Of a DNA stretch of 64,000 nucleotides, positions 25,838 through 37,272 are shown piece after piece. Source of the DNA: Euonymus europaeus (Eukaryota; Streptophyta; Magnoliopsida; Celastrales; Celastraceae). The DNA lies in assembly GCA_963580455.1 (NCBI GenBank), contig OY756961.1:7235001-7299000 (forward strand). The letters run 5' to 3'. The notes below the pieces were generated by a model. The model did no database searches, was not told the DNA's origin, and was given only the letters and a program-made list of their open reading frames with translations. Made by a program: the position numbers and the translations under genes. Each line of letters begins with the position of its first letter. Positions within the stretch are counted from its first letter, which is position 1.

Positions 25838-26489
25838 AGTGAGCTTTCTTTAAGTTTTAATTTTTTAATTGGATGGTTAAGTTAGAAAATAATGAAAACG
25901 ATAAAAATTAATCTATTTTTTGGTATTTATCTAGTGTTATTTTAATAATTACAATGTATATATACAACCCCTTTCTCTTCTCTTAATGATATCATTTATT
26001 GAGATACTGTTTTAATTATCTAAATATTTTGAACCGTTGAAGTTATGTATATAAATACGATAAACCTGGATAGTTAAGGTGAGATAGGAGTCTAAAAGTT
26101 ACATGTACAAAGTATATTTTTTAATCTTTTGATAATAATTGTATATATATGTGACAAAAATTTACTTTTATTTTTTTTAATAAGGAAAGGGGCGGGGAAT
26201 GAGATTCAAACTCAGAGTTCGAGATTACAACTCGCTAATTGATCTACTCTCTCTCTCTATATATATTTTGTTCCAATAAATAGATTTGAATTTATGAATT
26301 TTAATCATTTTTTTACATGACAACATTGTGCACTATATAACGTCATGAGCATACGAAAATTTTATGTTAAGGTTCCATAGGAATAAACCTACAATATTCT
26401 AAAGTGAAGAGAAGTAAAACTACTTATATATTAAATAAATTATAATTATGAATATATTATATAGTTTTTTTAAAAATAATATATCACAT

Positions 26490-27010
26490 ATATTAGTTGC
26501 TGTGGAGCTGATCTACCAGTTTCTTACATTTTTTTTGGGTAGTAGTTGACAAACATCATTAATTATTACACATGGGCTTTTCATTTGGGGGAAGACGGAA
26601 CTAATTGCGTGTTATGAAAAAGTCAAATTAGTAATATATCATATGTCAAATTCAAAGCCATAAAACCCAAAAAAAAAATAAACAAGGGTCCGTTTGTTAT
26701 TCAATTATTTTTCTCAGCTTTAAACTGTGAAAAATACCATAATAAACGGACTTTTATTCATCCGAAAATTAAAATTATTCATCAGAAAATCAGAATTTTC
26801 TATCTTATGAACATTCCTACGAAATTGATGGACAATATTGTGATTCGAGCTTTGCCATGAATTGATGAATTAAAATTAAGTAACAGTTAGAGAAATATAA
26901 ATAAAGATTAAAGACTTGTTATAATGTATGTAGCTATTAGGTTTTCACGTTTTATTTTGTTAATAGATGGACTGATTGACCTGTTAAATTCCAATATAGA
27001 GAAGAAAAAA
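26490..27010. other. Spacer between the two ASR duplication copies
   Basis: AT-rich text with no gene or element recognised. It marks the junction region of the tandem duplication. Confidence 0.4.
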
Positions 27011-27486
27011 GAAAAAAATCACACATGACACTATCAATCAACTACACCAACGAATAAATAAAATATAACTTTTTATTGACTTTAATTTTATGGGCTGGGC
27101 AGTGCATGTAATGGTATTAGTCTAATATTAGATGAGACAATTTGCACTTAGTAAAATTAGTCCAATATATATAATTTTCCTTTTAAAATTGTGACGTCCT
27201 CGGACAGCGGCCCGCCTTGCCCCACCCTAGGGCCGCGACCATCCTTCATATTTGTAAAAAGACAAAAATATTCCTTATTTCAATTAATAATAATGGCAAA
27301 GTACAGATGCCATGCTAATATTTAGGTCTCATCATTTAGTTCGTGGGCTTAGGCCCAATTCGAATCCAAGGGCCAAACTGTTTCAGGGCTTGCTTAACTT
27401 AGAGGTCTGGAGGGTTAAATAGGGAGAGTTAAGTGGGATAATGATTATATACCTTGGTTGATTTTAATTGAGAAGGGATTAGGTCC

Positions 27487-28020
27487 AAGGATGTCAATGG
27501 GGCAGGTTTCCATTCGCCCATCCCCATACCCGTTAAAAAAATTCTTAACCATATCCGTCAAAATACCCATTGGGTATTTTAATTATTGCTCCATCCCCGT
27601 ACCCGTCGGGGCGGGGAATCCCCGCTTATTTACCCGCACCGCCTATTCGTGAGTTTCATAACTATGTATATTACCCATTTAATGAAAAAATAAATGAATA
27701 TGTTTACTAAAAAAAATTAAATATACGCAAATGGTATATTTTATGAATTTTTTTTATTGATTTGTTATTGTTAATTTTATAAATAATATAAAAAATAATA
27801 ACACATATATTAAAAATAATATGCATATATATGATTAATAATATATACGGGTATGTGGTGGGCTGAATTTTGACAAACTTGTCTTCGTACCTACCCTGCT
27901 ATTTTTCCTATGAAAATACCCGTACTCGTTACCTGATCCGTTAAGCAACGGGTCATACCCATATGATTTGGAAGGGGTTGTGCAGGTACCCGTCAGGTAC
28001 GAGTATTTTTGACATCCCTA
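27487..28020. mobile_element. hAT-like MITE
   Basis: Inverted ends read 'aggatgtcaatgg' on the left and 'tttttgacatcccta' on the right, the common plant hAT-MITE end (TAGGGATGTCAA). Inside are recurrent 'acccgt' and 'cccata' motifs and AT-rich text without a coding frame. The possible 8-bp target duplication is imperfect ('attaggtc' against 'gttaggag'). Confidence 0.5.
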
Positions 28021-28574
28021 TGTTAGGAGGATAGTGTAGGGGATAAATTATCCATTTTTCTACTCTCATTAAGTGATAATTATAACCTCTTGATTTTGGG
28101 GTTAGGAGAATAGAGTAGAGTAGAGTAGGAGATAAGTCATTTTAAATGCATTCTTCAATTTACCTTATTCTACCCCACTCTACCTTCTATTCAAACAAAG
28201 TTAATAATTTATACTTTAATTAATTCTTATTCCATCCAATCAAAGTAAAGTTTCATATAATTACTCTATTTACTTTATCCGATTTTATTCTCCCTTACAC
28301 TACTTCACTTAACCCTCATTTTTTTTATGGAAGCAAGCCCCTAGAGTCTCGCACCTATGAGGGACGATTTCAAGTCCTTTCATAAGATTCCTCATTCATT
28401 CGAGCTGATGGTACCTTCTCTTACATAAATATTATGATCTCTCTCTTTTTCGGATTTGGGTTTTTCATGCTAATATCTGGTTTCAACGTTCTCTGTCCGC
28501 GTTTTGAATTGCGCTGTAATCTGGATATTAGATTTTTGAATGGTGAAATTGTTCTTCTCTCCGTTGCTTTCCAG

Positions 28575-28744
28575 AACACCATTCACATTGTTTGAATTTC
28601 AACGCAAGTGGATTGCTGGTGTTTTGTCCGGTCAATTAAGCTGCTATCCCAAGAAAGAGATGATGGAAGAAATTACAGCCTTCTACTCTGAACTTGAAGC
28701 TTCTGGTGTGCCAACGCAATACTCATAACATGGCAGATTCTCAG
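28575..28744 (+). pseudogene. Flavin monooxygenase (FMO GS-OX-like) exon fragment
   Basis: One exon flanked by a good acceptor (CTTTCCAG) and donor (GTGAGC) reads 'TPFTLFEFQRKWIAGVLSGQ' and 'MMEEITAFYSELEASGVPTQ', the C-terminal part of plant FMO GS-OX-type enzymes. Two bases are missing near 28,725, which turns the expected Tyr-Thr-His-Asn stretch into a stop. No other FMO exon is nearby: the FAD- and NADP-binding parts are absent. About 200 bp downstream, once the copia is removed, comes a fragment of an unrelated gene (NSUN5). Confidence 0.75.
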
Positions 28745-28946
28745 GTGAGCTTTCTGTATATATGGTGGACAGGTTAGCCGTATGGCTATTTCTTTGCTAA
28801 TTTTGTTGGTTGAGATTTTCCAAGTGGGCAAGTAAGTTATCCGGTTCTTTTACTATTGTCTTTCATCTTTATACAATAGTATATACATGTGTCTTTCATC
28901 TTTTACTAGTGTCTTTCATTCTTTTAGAGTAAGATTTGTTAGTCTG

Positions 28947-29278
28947 TGTTGGACTTGGGCTGGGTCGCCCATGTGGGCTAGACTCAGCCCAACCCATTTA
29001 CTTAGGAGTTGAGGCAGTTGTCTTGGAGACAACTGCTCTCAACTGCCAATATACGTTAAACGTATATTGGCAAGAAAAAACAGAAGCACTGCTTCTTCCA
29101 AGAAAATTACTTCTCCTTTTCCTGAAACAAGAAATCAAGGGGGTTCGTACTGTGGAATCTATCTCGATTCTAGTAATCGGAGTTACGAGTTGAAGCATTG
29201 GAACTTACCACGATCCTGTCAAATTTGTCGTACCGATCAAGAAACAAGTAAGTGTTTCTTCTTCCTATCGATTCAACA
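28947..29278 (+). repeat. Copia 1 left LTR
   Basis: This 332-bp LTR contains two adjacent perfect palindromes: 29014-29036 (10-bp arms, 3-bp centre TGG) and 29044-29072 (14-bp arms around a single A). Both are unchanged in the right LTR. TG and CA ends are intact. Confidence 0.95.
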
Positions 29279-29793
29279 ATGGTATCGGAGGAGAGGTTTA
29301 TAGTATGTTTCATGCTTGATTGCGTGTTTTTGTATGGTTAAATCGGATGAGAATACGTAATATACCATGATTTTCAATAAAAAACAGAAACTTTCTTCTG
29401 CATTTTGAGCAGTGTTATTTCATGTTTTGGTTTCGTATATGGTATGGTTGGAAAGCTCTCTGAACAAGCTTTCCAACGAGTATTTTTGCACATTTTTTTG
29501 ACAAATGTATGAATTGTTATGATTTTTTGAAAATTCATGATCGAAATTGTTCTTGGATGAATTTTCTGGGTTATTTTTCTGGAAATTATGTGTTCTTGAA
29601 CGGTTTCACTCTCAGATCAAGTTGTGGATACTTCAACCACCATATTAAAAGGTTTAAAAATTATTTGAAGTATCATGAATCATATCTGGAAGTTTTTTGG
29701 GTCAAGTTCGGAAAACTTTTTGCCGGAAAACATCCCGGGAAGGCGGCGCGTGATGATCACGCTCCAGGCGGAGCGCTCACGCGCCTTCCCCTT

Positions 29794-29928
29794 GGTCAAC
29801 CGGGTCCTTTGACCCGGGTTTGACCTATCCATGTTCCCGGGTCGGGTTTGACCCACGGGTTGACCCGCGCTCCACTTATATATAAAAAAAAAAAAAATTT
29901 GAAGCGCGCGTTGACCAGCTCGTTGACC
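29794..29928 (+). promoter_or_regulatory. W-box cluster in the copia 1 leader
   Basis: TTGACC, the core bound by WRKY factors, occurs at 29809, 29820, 29848, 29860, 29911 and 29923, plus one reverse copy (GGTCAA) at 29794: seven within 135 bp. The surroundings are far more GC-rich than the flanks. WRKY factors answer to wounding and pathogens, and several plant copia elements are stress-induced; the role here is inference. Confidence 0.5.
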
Positions 29929-30137
29929 GCGCGTGTAGTACACCGCGGGCTCTGATTGGCTGCCGGTTTTGTGGCGCGTGTGAGCGCGTGCAACTTGAGA
30001 AAATGTTTTTTTTTCCGATGAATTTTTTTTTTCTTCTGATTATTTATGATTTTTCTGGAATTGTTGAATTTCTGAAAAATTTTGTGCATGTGATAATTAA
30101 CTAATTAATAAGTTAATTATTCTTTAATTGATTATTT

Positions 30138-30575
30138 GTGTATGTAGTGGCTACACGAGCACAAATCATTCATTTATTGGCATATAAGAAGAATGCATCG
30201 CATACGATTGCTGAGCATATAGATTATATGTTTTATTGGATTCACAATTTGTGGCATCGTGATGTTCATGAGTTCTTTCTTGAGCAACAACTTGAGATTG
30301 TGCTCAATGCTCTACCGGATGAATGAGAGTTTGTTCGTCAGGCGTTGAAACCACGGTTGAATTTTATTAACTTCAACACTCTCGCTGATGAGATACTGCT
30401 TGAGAGGGAGCGCCAGTATACCATTATAGGTATACGTCGAACAGGACGAAGCGCAAGGTCTCTGGAGCCTGCTGCTCATTTTGTTCCATGGTATGAGGTG
30501 TATGAGCTTGGTGAACACAGTGATGATGACACGGATGATGTGATAGCTGATCCTGATTATATGCCTAGGATGTGA
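30138..30575 (+). pseudogene. Extra gag-like frame in the copia 1 leader
   Basis: Two stretches in one frame (30,138-30,326 and 30,345-30,575), split by a TGA at 30,324 where relatives have Trp, resemble the middle of copia gag. 'EFFLEQQLEIVLNALPDE', then 'EFVRQALKPRLNFINFNTLA' and 'DEILLERER' parallel the gag phrases for alpha-helical capsid and 'L-R-ALP--W'. The tail is acidic and has no zinc knuckle. It lies 450 bp before the element's own gag on the same strand. It may be a second, degenerate gag domain or an accessory protein. Confidence 0.5.
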
Positions 30576-31016
30576 TATGTAGTCTTCCTATTACAGTATC
30601 ACATTGAAAATATTTCCAGTACATTAGATTATTTGCTTATGTATGTACATATTTATGATCTTGATGTACATATTTGATGTTTTGATTAATTAAAAGCATG
30701 TTTCTTTTATGTAATTTATTAATTAGTTACATTAAATGAGCATGTATGGAAATTTTTAAGATAGTGGGAGGTTTTAGGTTGGTAGATTTATAAAATAAAT
30801 CTTACCTAATAACCAAAATGTTGCGCATGTTTAAATTAAATAATAATAATTGGACTATGCTAACAGAAATTGATTGAATGTGTAACATTACTTTCGTTGC
30901 TGTTGCATGTGTTAGATTATTATTAATTAATTTAGAAATTTATGGCGAAACATTGTTTAAATAATTTGAATTGTACAAGATCCTAATTTACGTAATTGAA
31001 TCTCTATATAGTTGAA

Positions 31017-31880
31017 ATGGCAGCAACAAAAAGCATTGTCGCTGATTTGAACCATGGAGACAAACTGAATGAGAAGAATTACGATGTCTGGCATCGTAAG
31101 ATTCAGTATTTCCTGGAGGAGCAAGACATGCTGGAATTAATTACACAACCCATTGCTGAACCTGAACAAGGCAACACTGCTCAACATAGGCGTGATATGA
31201 AAGCATATCAGGCCTATAAGCGCAAAGATCTTGTGGCTCGCATTTTGATGTTGAGCAGCATGAAGAATGATATAATGCTGCGCTTTGAGAGGTATCGTTC
31301 AGCTCAAGCAGTTTGGGATGCTGTTAAGCTCCACTATGGTGGAACTTCAACAACAAGGTTGCGTCAGTTAACCCTCAAGTTTGATGGTTATAAGAAGCGC
31401 CAAGATCAAACCATGAGGCAACATCTAACGGTCATGTCTAACATGATCAGTGAACTGAGGTCTGCTGGGCATGAAATGACTGATGAGCAACAAGTTCAAG
31501 CTGTGATTCGCTCTTTGCCAAGAAATTGGGAACACATGCATGTTAACCTTACCCATAACGACAACATCAAGACATTTGATGAAGTCGCTCGTCATGTTGA
31601 GCTTGAGGAAGATCGTCTTCTCTCTGAGAAGCCTGATAATGAAGCTTTCTTGACTGAGTCCAAATCGCGAGGAGCACAAGGCTCTGGACGCAAGAAGTGG
31701 AAGGGTAAAGGAAAGACTTTCCATAAAGGCAAAGGAGGAAATGATGCTAGTACTAGTGGACACAAGCGCAAGCGTGGGAAACGCGGCGGCAAGAAAGGCA
31801 GAAACAACAATTGTTTCAATTGTGGCAAACCTGGTCACTTTGCTCGTGATTGCACTGAGCCAAAGGTATTGTTTGCATAA
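31017..31880 (+). CDS. Copia 1 gag
   Basis: An intact 287-residue frame. The N-terminal DUF/UBN2-type capsid region has 'NYDVWHRKIQYFLEEQDM' and 'VWDAVKLHYGGTSTTRLRQL', then 'VIRSLPRNWEHMHVNL' and 'KTFDEVARHVELEEDRL'. A basic linker precedes the CCHC zinc knuckle 'CFNCGKPGHFARDC' near the end. I start at the ATG at 31017; the frame is open upstream to 30,996 without a better start. It ends in TAA at 31878, so protease and the rest need readthrough, a frameshift or a lost sense codon. Of the element's frames only this one looks undamaged. Confidence 0.88.
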   Translation: MAATKSIVADLNHGDKLNEKNYDVWHRKIQYFLEEQDMLELITQPIAEPEQGNTAQHRRDMKAYQAYKRKDLVARILMLSSMKNDIMLRFERYRSAQAVWDAVKLHYGGTSTTRLRQLTLKFDGYKKRQDQTMRQHLTVMSNMISELRSAGHEMTDEQQVQAVIRSLPRNWEHMHVNLTHNDNIKTFDEVARHVELEEDRLLSEKPDNEAFLTESKSRGAQGSGRKKWKGKGKTFHKGKGGNDASTSGHKRKRGKRGGKKGRNNNCFNCGKPGHFARDCTEPKVLFA

Positions 31881-31916
31881 ATTTGTCCCTCTAACTTATA
31901 TGTTAGTAGTTGTTTA

Positions 31917-34900
31917 ATGCTTGCTGAGACTGTTCCTTATTGGACTGTAGACTCAGGAGCAACCGACCACATAACAAGGGACCGAACAAACTTTGTGGAA
32001 TTTCGTCGAATTCCTAAAGGAAGTAGGAGTATTTACATGGGGAACAATGCTTCCGCTGATGTGCTTGGGATCGGTACCTGCAAGCTAGAGCTGCGGGGTG
32101 GTCGCACACTTTACCTTCATGATGTGCTCTACGCTCCTGAAGTTCGACGAAATCTTGTTTCTGTTATTGTCTTATTAGAACTAGGTTTTGAGCTTCAGTT
32201 TGTTAAAGGTTGTGTAAAAGTATTTCTGGACAACGTTTATTATGGTTCTGGCTATGTAATGGATCGTTTTATGGTATTAGATACCACTAACATTGTAGTT
32301 AATAACTATCCATCTATCTATGTTGTTGATAAGTCCAGTGCTGTTCCTAATACTGAAAGTATTTTATGGCATGCTAGATTAGGACACATTGGGCAAGACC
32401 GATTAAATAGATTGACACGAGCAGGTCTCTTGGGATCACTCGCCAAAGTAGAATTGCCCACATGTGAGCATTGCCTAGCTGGAAAAGCAACTAGATTACC
32501 ATTTGGCAAAGCCAAAAGAGCCATTAGTCCATTATAGCTTATTCATTCAGACATTTGTGGACCACTGAATGTGAGGGCTAGGCATGGTGCCGACTATTTC
32601 ATCACTTTTATAGATGATTTCACACGTTTTGGTCACGTTTATTTGATTTCTCATAAGTCTGACACATTGGATTGCTTCAAACAATATACTAATTTGGTAG
32701 AGAATCAATTAACCTTGAAGATCAAAACTTTAAGGACCGATCGAGGTCGTGAATATCTATCTGATCAATTTAAAAGTTTTTGTGATGAAAAGGGTATAGC
32801 TCGACAGCTAACTATTCCTTATACTCCGCAACAAAATGGAGTTGCGGAAAGGAGGAATAGGACCCTATTAGACATGGTTAGGTCGATGATGGCGCAAGCT
32901 AATTTACCTATTTCCTTTTGGGGAGATGCGTTTTTAACTGCTGCATACGTACTTAATTGTGTTCCCTCTAAATCTGTCTCATCCACCCCATATGAATTAT
33001 GGAATGGCAATAAACTTAATTTAGGAAATTTGCATCCTTGGGGGTGTGCAGCTTACATTCATAATAATTCTCATCAATAGGGGAAACTTGGTCCTAGGGG
33101 GAAGAAGTGTATTTTTATTAGATACTCTGAAACCTCCAAAGGATTTGTTTTCATTGGTGAAAAAGCTGATGGGAGCGTGACAGAACGTGAGTCCCGAGAT
33201 GTCATTTTCTTAGAAGAGGACTTTCCTGTGAGAGGTAAGGTCAATAAAGATTTTCAATTATATGAAAATCAAGAAAATGGCACCCCAACCGCAGTTGAGG
33301 GATTAGAGAACACTCTTAATCCTCCCGTGGAACGTGGGAGCGACATGATGCTTGATCCGACTCCTATGGAGCAAGATCATGAGCAATCTCAACCTCGTCG
33401 AAGCATCCGTGAACGTATCCCACGTCGTCGATTTGAGATTGAGGGGGAAGCATTCATGATTGGCCCACAGGATGATGAAGAGCCACAATCGGTAAAAGAG
33501 GCTCTATCTGGTCCTAAGGCTAAGGAATGGAGTAAAGCTATGGAAGAAGAAATGGAGTCAATGAACGCTAATCATGTATGGGATTTGGTTGATCTACCGC
33601 CAAGGCGAAAATCCATTGGAAATAAATGGATTCTCAAAATTAAACGTAAGGCGGATGGGTCCATAGAAAGATATAAGGCTCGACTAGTAGCAAAAGGCTA
33701 CACACAAGAAGAGGGAATTGACTATGAAGATACATTCTCCCCTGTTGTGAGAATTACTTCTGTTCGCCTCGTTCTAGCTATAGTTGCATATATGGACTTA
33801 GAATTATTCCAAATGGACGTAAAAACTGCTTTTCTCAATGGAGAACTAGATGAAGAAATCTATATGGATCAACCTTTGGGTTTTGAATCTAAAGGACAAG
33901 AGCGCAAAGTTTGCAAGCTCAAAAGATCTATATATGGTCTCAAGCAAGCATCTAGGCAATGGAACATCAAGTTTCATCAAGCAATCCAAAAGAATGGATT
34001 TACGATGATGGATGAGGACCATTGTGTGTATTTAAAACGTTCAAGTGATGGTTTTGTAATTTTGTCCTTATATGTCGATGACATTCTAATAGCTGGAAAC
34101 AACAAAGAGATGATTGATACCACTAAAAAGTGGTTATCGTCCAACTTTGAAATGAAAGACATGGGTGAGGCTAGCTACGTGCTTGGTGTGAAGATCATTA
34201 GAGATCGCGCTAAAAGGCTTTTGGGTTTATCTCAAGAGACTTACATCAAAAAGATGTTGGAGCGCTATCACATGCAAGATAGCAAGCCGATGGATACTCC
34301 TATTGAAAAGAGTTTGAGCCTAAGTCTTGATATGTGTCCCAAGACTCCAGAAGAGATAGAAAAGATGTCCAAAGTACCTTATGCCAGTGCTGTCGGGAGT
34401 CTGATGTATGCAATGATGTGCACACGTCCTGACATATGTTATGCTGTTGGTTTGGTCAGCCGATATCAATCAAATCCTGGTCAAAAGCACTGGATGGCAG
34501 TCAAAAGGATTTTGCGGTATCTGAAAGGAACTTCAGACTATATGCTATGTTATCAAGGGAAGAAGGATTTGCGCTTGATAGGTTACTCCGATGCTGATTG
34601 GGGAGGAGACGTTGATCAGTGCAAATCAACTTCAGGATTTACTTTCTTGCTAAATGATAGTGCAATACTATGGAGTAGCAAAAAGCAATCTTGTGTAGCC
34701 TTATCCACTATGGAGGCTGAATACGTAGCTTGTTCCACAGCAACTCAAGATGCTGTTTGGTTAAAGAGTTTCTTGCAGCACTTAGAAATTGTCAAATCAG
34801 CATTAGAACCTGTGACAATTTTCTGTGATAACACTGCTGCATTGGCTGTTGCCAAGGATCCTAAATATCATGGAAAGACCAAACACAAAGAAAAGATATC

Positions 34901-35046
34901 ACTATATTAGAGATGCAATTACTGACAAGGACGTGGTCCTAAAATACATTTCTACAAATGACATGGTGGCAGACCCACTCACCAAGCCTATAGCAAGGGA
35001 TGTATTTATGAAACATGTAAAATCCCTAGGCATGTGTAGAATGTAA
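31917..35046 (+). pseudogene. Copia 1 pol (PR-IN-RT-RH), broken
   Basis: Order of domains: protease 'WTVDSGATDHIT' (near 31,941); integrase zinc region 'WHARLGHIGQ' and 'CEHCLAGKA'; integrase core with 'HSDICGPL', 'RTDRGREYLS' and 'TPQQNGVAERRNRTLLDM'; RT with 'WDLVDLPP', 'FQMDVKTAFLNGELDEEIYM' and 'YVDDILIAG'; RNase H with 'YSDADWGGD', 'STMEAEYVACS' and 'CDNTAAL'. The order PR-IN-RT-RH defines Ty1-copia. Breaks: a TAG at 32,535 just before the first integrase aspartate, another at 33,078, and a one-base frameshift near 34,892 that moves the RNase H tail to the frame ending at 35,046. Catalytic residues otherwise look intact, in keeping with the young LTRs. Confidence 0.92.
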
Positions 35047-36183
35047 TATGCGATTAGGATGCTTGCAGTTTGTTGAATAAATTAAATGTTTTCTACATAT
35101 TATTCAACGTTTATTTTACAGTATATACTGTAAGAGTATAGTTGTACAATTCAATAAGGTATGTTGATAGACAAAGATTGGCTCACTCACACGAGCAATC
35201 GCCTCTAGCGCTTGTCAAGCGAGTAGAGATGAGACTATTTGAGTTATAGCGCTTGATTAGCGACTTGAGCGCAGTGGGAGCGAATTTAATTCAAAGTCAT
35301 CAATTTGGAGTCGCCTTGGTTAGGACCAAGATGAGATTCTTAAATAAGAGAATCGACATGAATGAATCCCCGCCATTCATGAGTCTATATGATAAAAGCC
35401 GAGTGTGAAGTTAGTCATCTGACACTTTAGAAGTGAGTAGATGAGAAGTTCAGGTTTGGCGCCTGTGATTTGGTGACAAGACTAAGACTCGTATGGTATA
35501 TTACCTCTAATGAGGAGAGCAATGACATACATTATTTGTCTTAAGAATAGAAAAGAGAAGCTCTGCCATAGCATGCATTTCATACTGCATGTGCTAGTCG
35601 ACCTATTTGGAAGTGAAAGAATGGATCCCTACTTCTTCACTGTGTGAGTCCTAGAGAGATCTAGATATAGATCTCAATACTTTACCCTTTGCAACTTTTG
35701 ACTATATCATGATGTGATGTATTAATGTTTGCAACCTTAAGGGTGTATCCTATGGTCATGGAATGATTCGACATAAAGGTGCACTCCTAGGAAAGCGAAT
35801 TAATTCAGATATAATTGATATGAGGGGAAAAGAAAGAACATTTTTGCTTTACACCTATTGCTTGTATTCACCGGCCGGGATCATCTCACTCAAAAGAGTT
35901 TGATATGATTTAGAATACTTGTAATTGTTGTGATGGATTGAGTATAGAATTCTTGAGGGATTGAATAATACTCAATTATGTGTGATTCAAAATGTTTGGG
36001 GTATATAAGTACACTTTCGGGAAAAAATTATATTTTGAGGTTGATGTCTCTAATATGGCCTGTATGAGGTTTCTATATTAGAGCTCCCAATATCTGTGTG
36101 CTTCAGGTCGCACAGTCCGTTCACCTGTATGAATGATTTCTTATGCAAGTATAAAGTCCAGACCATCATGGGCGAGTGGGAGA
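35047..36183 (+). other. Copia 1 long 3' non-coding region
   Basis: More than 1.1 kb separates the RNase H end from the right LTR, with no frame of note. Most plant copia elements have a much shorter interval. It ends in the purine-rich priming tract before 36184. Confidence 0.7.
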
Positions 36184-36515
36184 TGTTGGACTTGGGCTGG
36201 GTCGCCCATGTGGGCTAGACTCAGCCCAACCCATTTACTTAGGAGTTGAGGCAGTTGTCTTGGAGACAACTGCTCTCAACTGCCAATATACGTTAAACGT
36301 ATATTGGCAAGAAAAAACAGAAGCACTGCTTCTTCCAAGAAAATTACTTCTCCATTTCCTGAAACAAGAAATCAAGGGGGTTCGTACTGTGGAATCTATC
36401 TCAATTCTAGTAATCGGAGTTACGAGTTGAAGCATTGGAACTTACCACGATCCTGTCAAATTTGTCGTACCTATCAAGAAACAAGTAAGTGTTTCTTCTT
36501 CCTATCGATTCAACA
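36184..36515 (+). repeat. Copia 1 right LTR
   Basis: 332 bp, matching the left LTR except at three positions (for example 'ctccat' against 'ctcctt'). Followed by the GTCTG target duplication. Confidence 0.95.
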
Positions 36516-36566
36516 GTCTGGATGTAAAAAAATGCCTAAATGTGGATCTGGTTATTTCTTTTATAG

Positions 36567-37272
36567 ATAATCCTAAACCTCGTTACGTTCGAGTAAATAC
36601 TCTGAAGTTGGATATTGATTCTGCCTTGGTTGAGTTGAGTAAACACTCCAAGGTACTGCGTTCTCCTTATAACATATATTACTTCATATATTTTTTGAAA
36701 GTTTTAAAGCATCTGGAGTGATCTTTTCATAAACACAACACAGAATGCAATCGATTTGAGTAAGCCTCTGAAATTGAGTTAAGCTGCCTTTGATTAGGGC
36801 ATGTTTGGTCATTATCTTTGTTATGCAGTAAGGCAAAGTGAATGTTGAAAGGATAAAAGGCATATTTCTCAGGTCTTTTAGCTCTAATTGTTTTACAACT
36901 CAAGCCAACTTCTTTAGGGTTTGATATTCCTACATTTATTAATTAATGTTCTTTGAGGTTAATGGCCTTCAGAATATGCCCTTTTCATTGTAACTGACAT
37001 GATACCAACTTCTTTAGGGTTTGATATTCCTACATTTATTAATTAATGTTCTTTGAGGTTAATGGCCTTCAGAATATGCCCTTTTCATTGTAACTGACAT
37101 GATACCTTCTTGAATTGATTCTTTTTATGTGGGTACTTTTTTCTTTAACCATGCCCATTTTGTGATAACATAGGCTCAGAAGGATGGAATGGTTCCTCAC
37201 TTGTTGATCTTTCCACCCGGCAGTGATGTGCATGATCATCCTCTAGTAAAAAGTGGAAGTGTCTTTTTGCAA
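36567..37272 (+). pseudogene. NSUN5-type rRNA cytosine methyltransferase fragment
   Basis: Two exons fit GT-AG rules and join in phase: 36567-36652 ('NPKPRYVRVNTLKLDIDSAL', 'VELSKHSK') and 37174-37272 ('AQKDGMVPHLLIFPPGSDVH' and 'DHPLVKSGSVFLQ'). This is the N-terminal substrate-binding part of NSUN5/Rcm1, the NOL1/NOP2/sun-family enzyme that makes m5C in large-subunit rRNA. Both exons are open, but the catalytic Rossmann domain with its two cysteines is missing downstream and earlier exons are missing upstream. The intron contains a perfect 100-bp tandem duplication. It is a gene fragment, not a gene. Confidence 0.82.
36905..37106. repeat. Perfect 100-bp tandem duplication
   Basis: The units starting 'ccaacttctttagggtttg' at 36905 and 37005 are identical over 100 bp as far as I can read. 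It lies inside the NSUN5-fragment intron. Identity implies a very recent event, or an assembly slip. Confidence 0.9.

Larger units (their letters stand above)
23604..26490. repeat. ASR segmental duplication, copy A
   Basis: The block matches 27,016-47,460 in order and orientation. Anchors are 23,604-23,760 with 27,016-27,180; 23,764-23,840 with 27,190-27,250; 24,470-24,690 with 38,895-39,310; the ASR gene; and 25,845-26,490 with 47,105-47,460. Copy A is compact, broken only by microsatellites and one MITE. It is the likely reference for what copy B was before its insertions. Confidence 0.8.
28947..36515 (+). mobile_element. Ty1-copia retrotransposon 1, young, full length
   Basis: A 7,569-bp element with two 332-bp LTRs (28947-29278 and 36184-36515) that begin TGTTGG and end CAACA and differ at three sites (0.9%). 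The 5-bp target duplication GTCTG stands at 28942-28946 and 36516-36520. A primer-binding site, TGGTATCGGAG, follows the left LTR at 29280; a purine tract 'gagtgggaga' precedes the right LTR. Between them lie an unusually long leader (1.7 kb) with an extra gag-like frame, gag, protease, integrase, RT, RNase H, and 1.1 kb of non-coding 3' sequence. Stops and one frameshift break pol, so this copy is not autonomous as written. Confidence 0.96.

Noticed and set aside
27487..28020. Possible protein in the GC-rich part (64-codon frame at 27,458)
   Set aside because: The text is made of repeated 'acccgt' MITE motifs.
30996..31016. Upstream in-frame extension of copia 1 gag
   Set aside because: It begins with a non-ATG codon; the ATG at 31017 gives the conserved start.
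31425..31838. Minus-strand frames over copia 1 gag
   Set aside because: Shadows of the gag frame, which has a zinc knuckle and conserved motifs.
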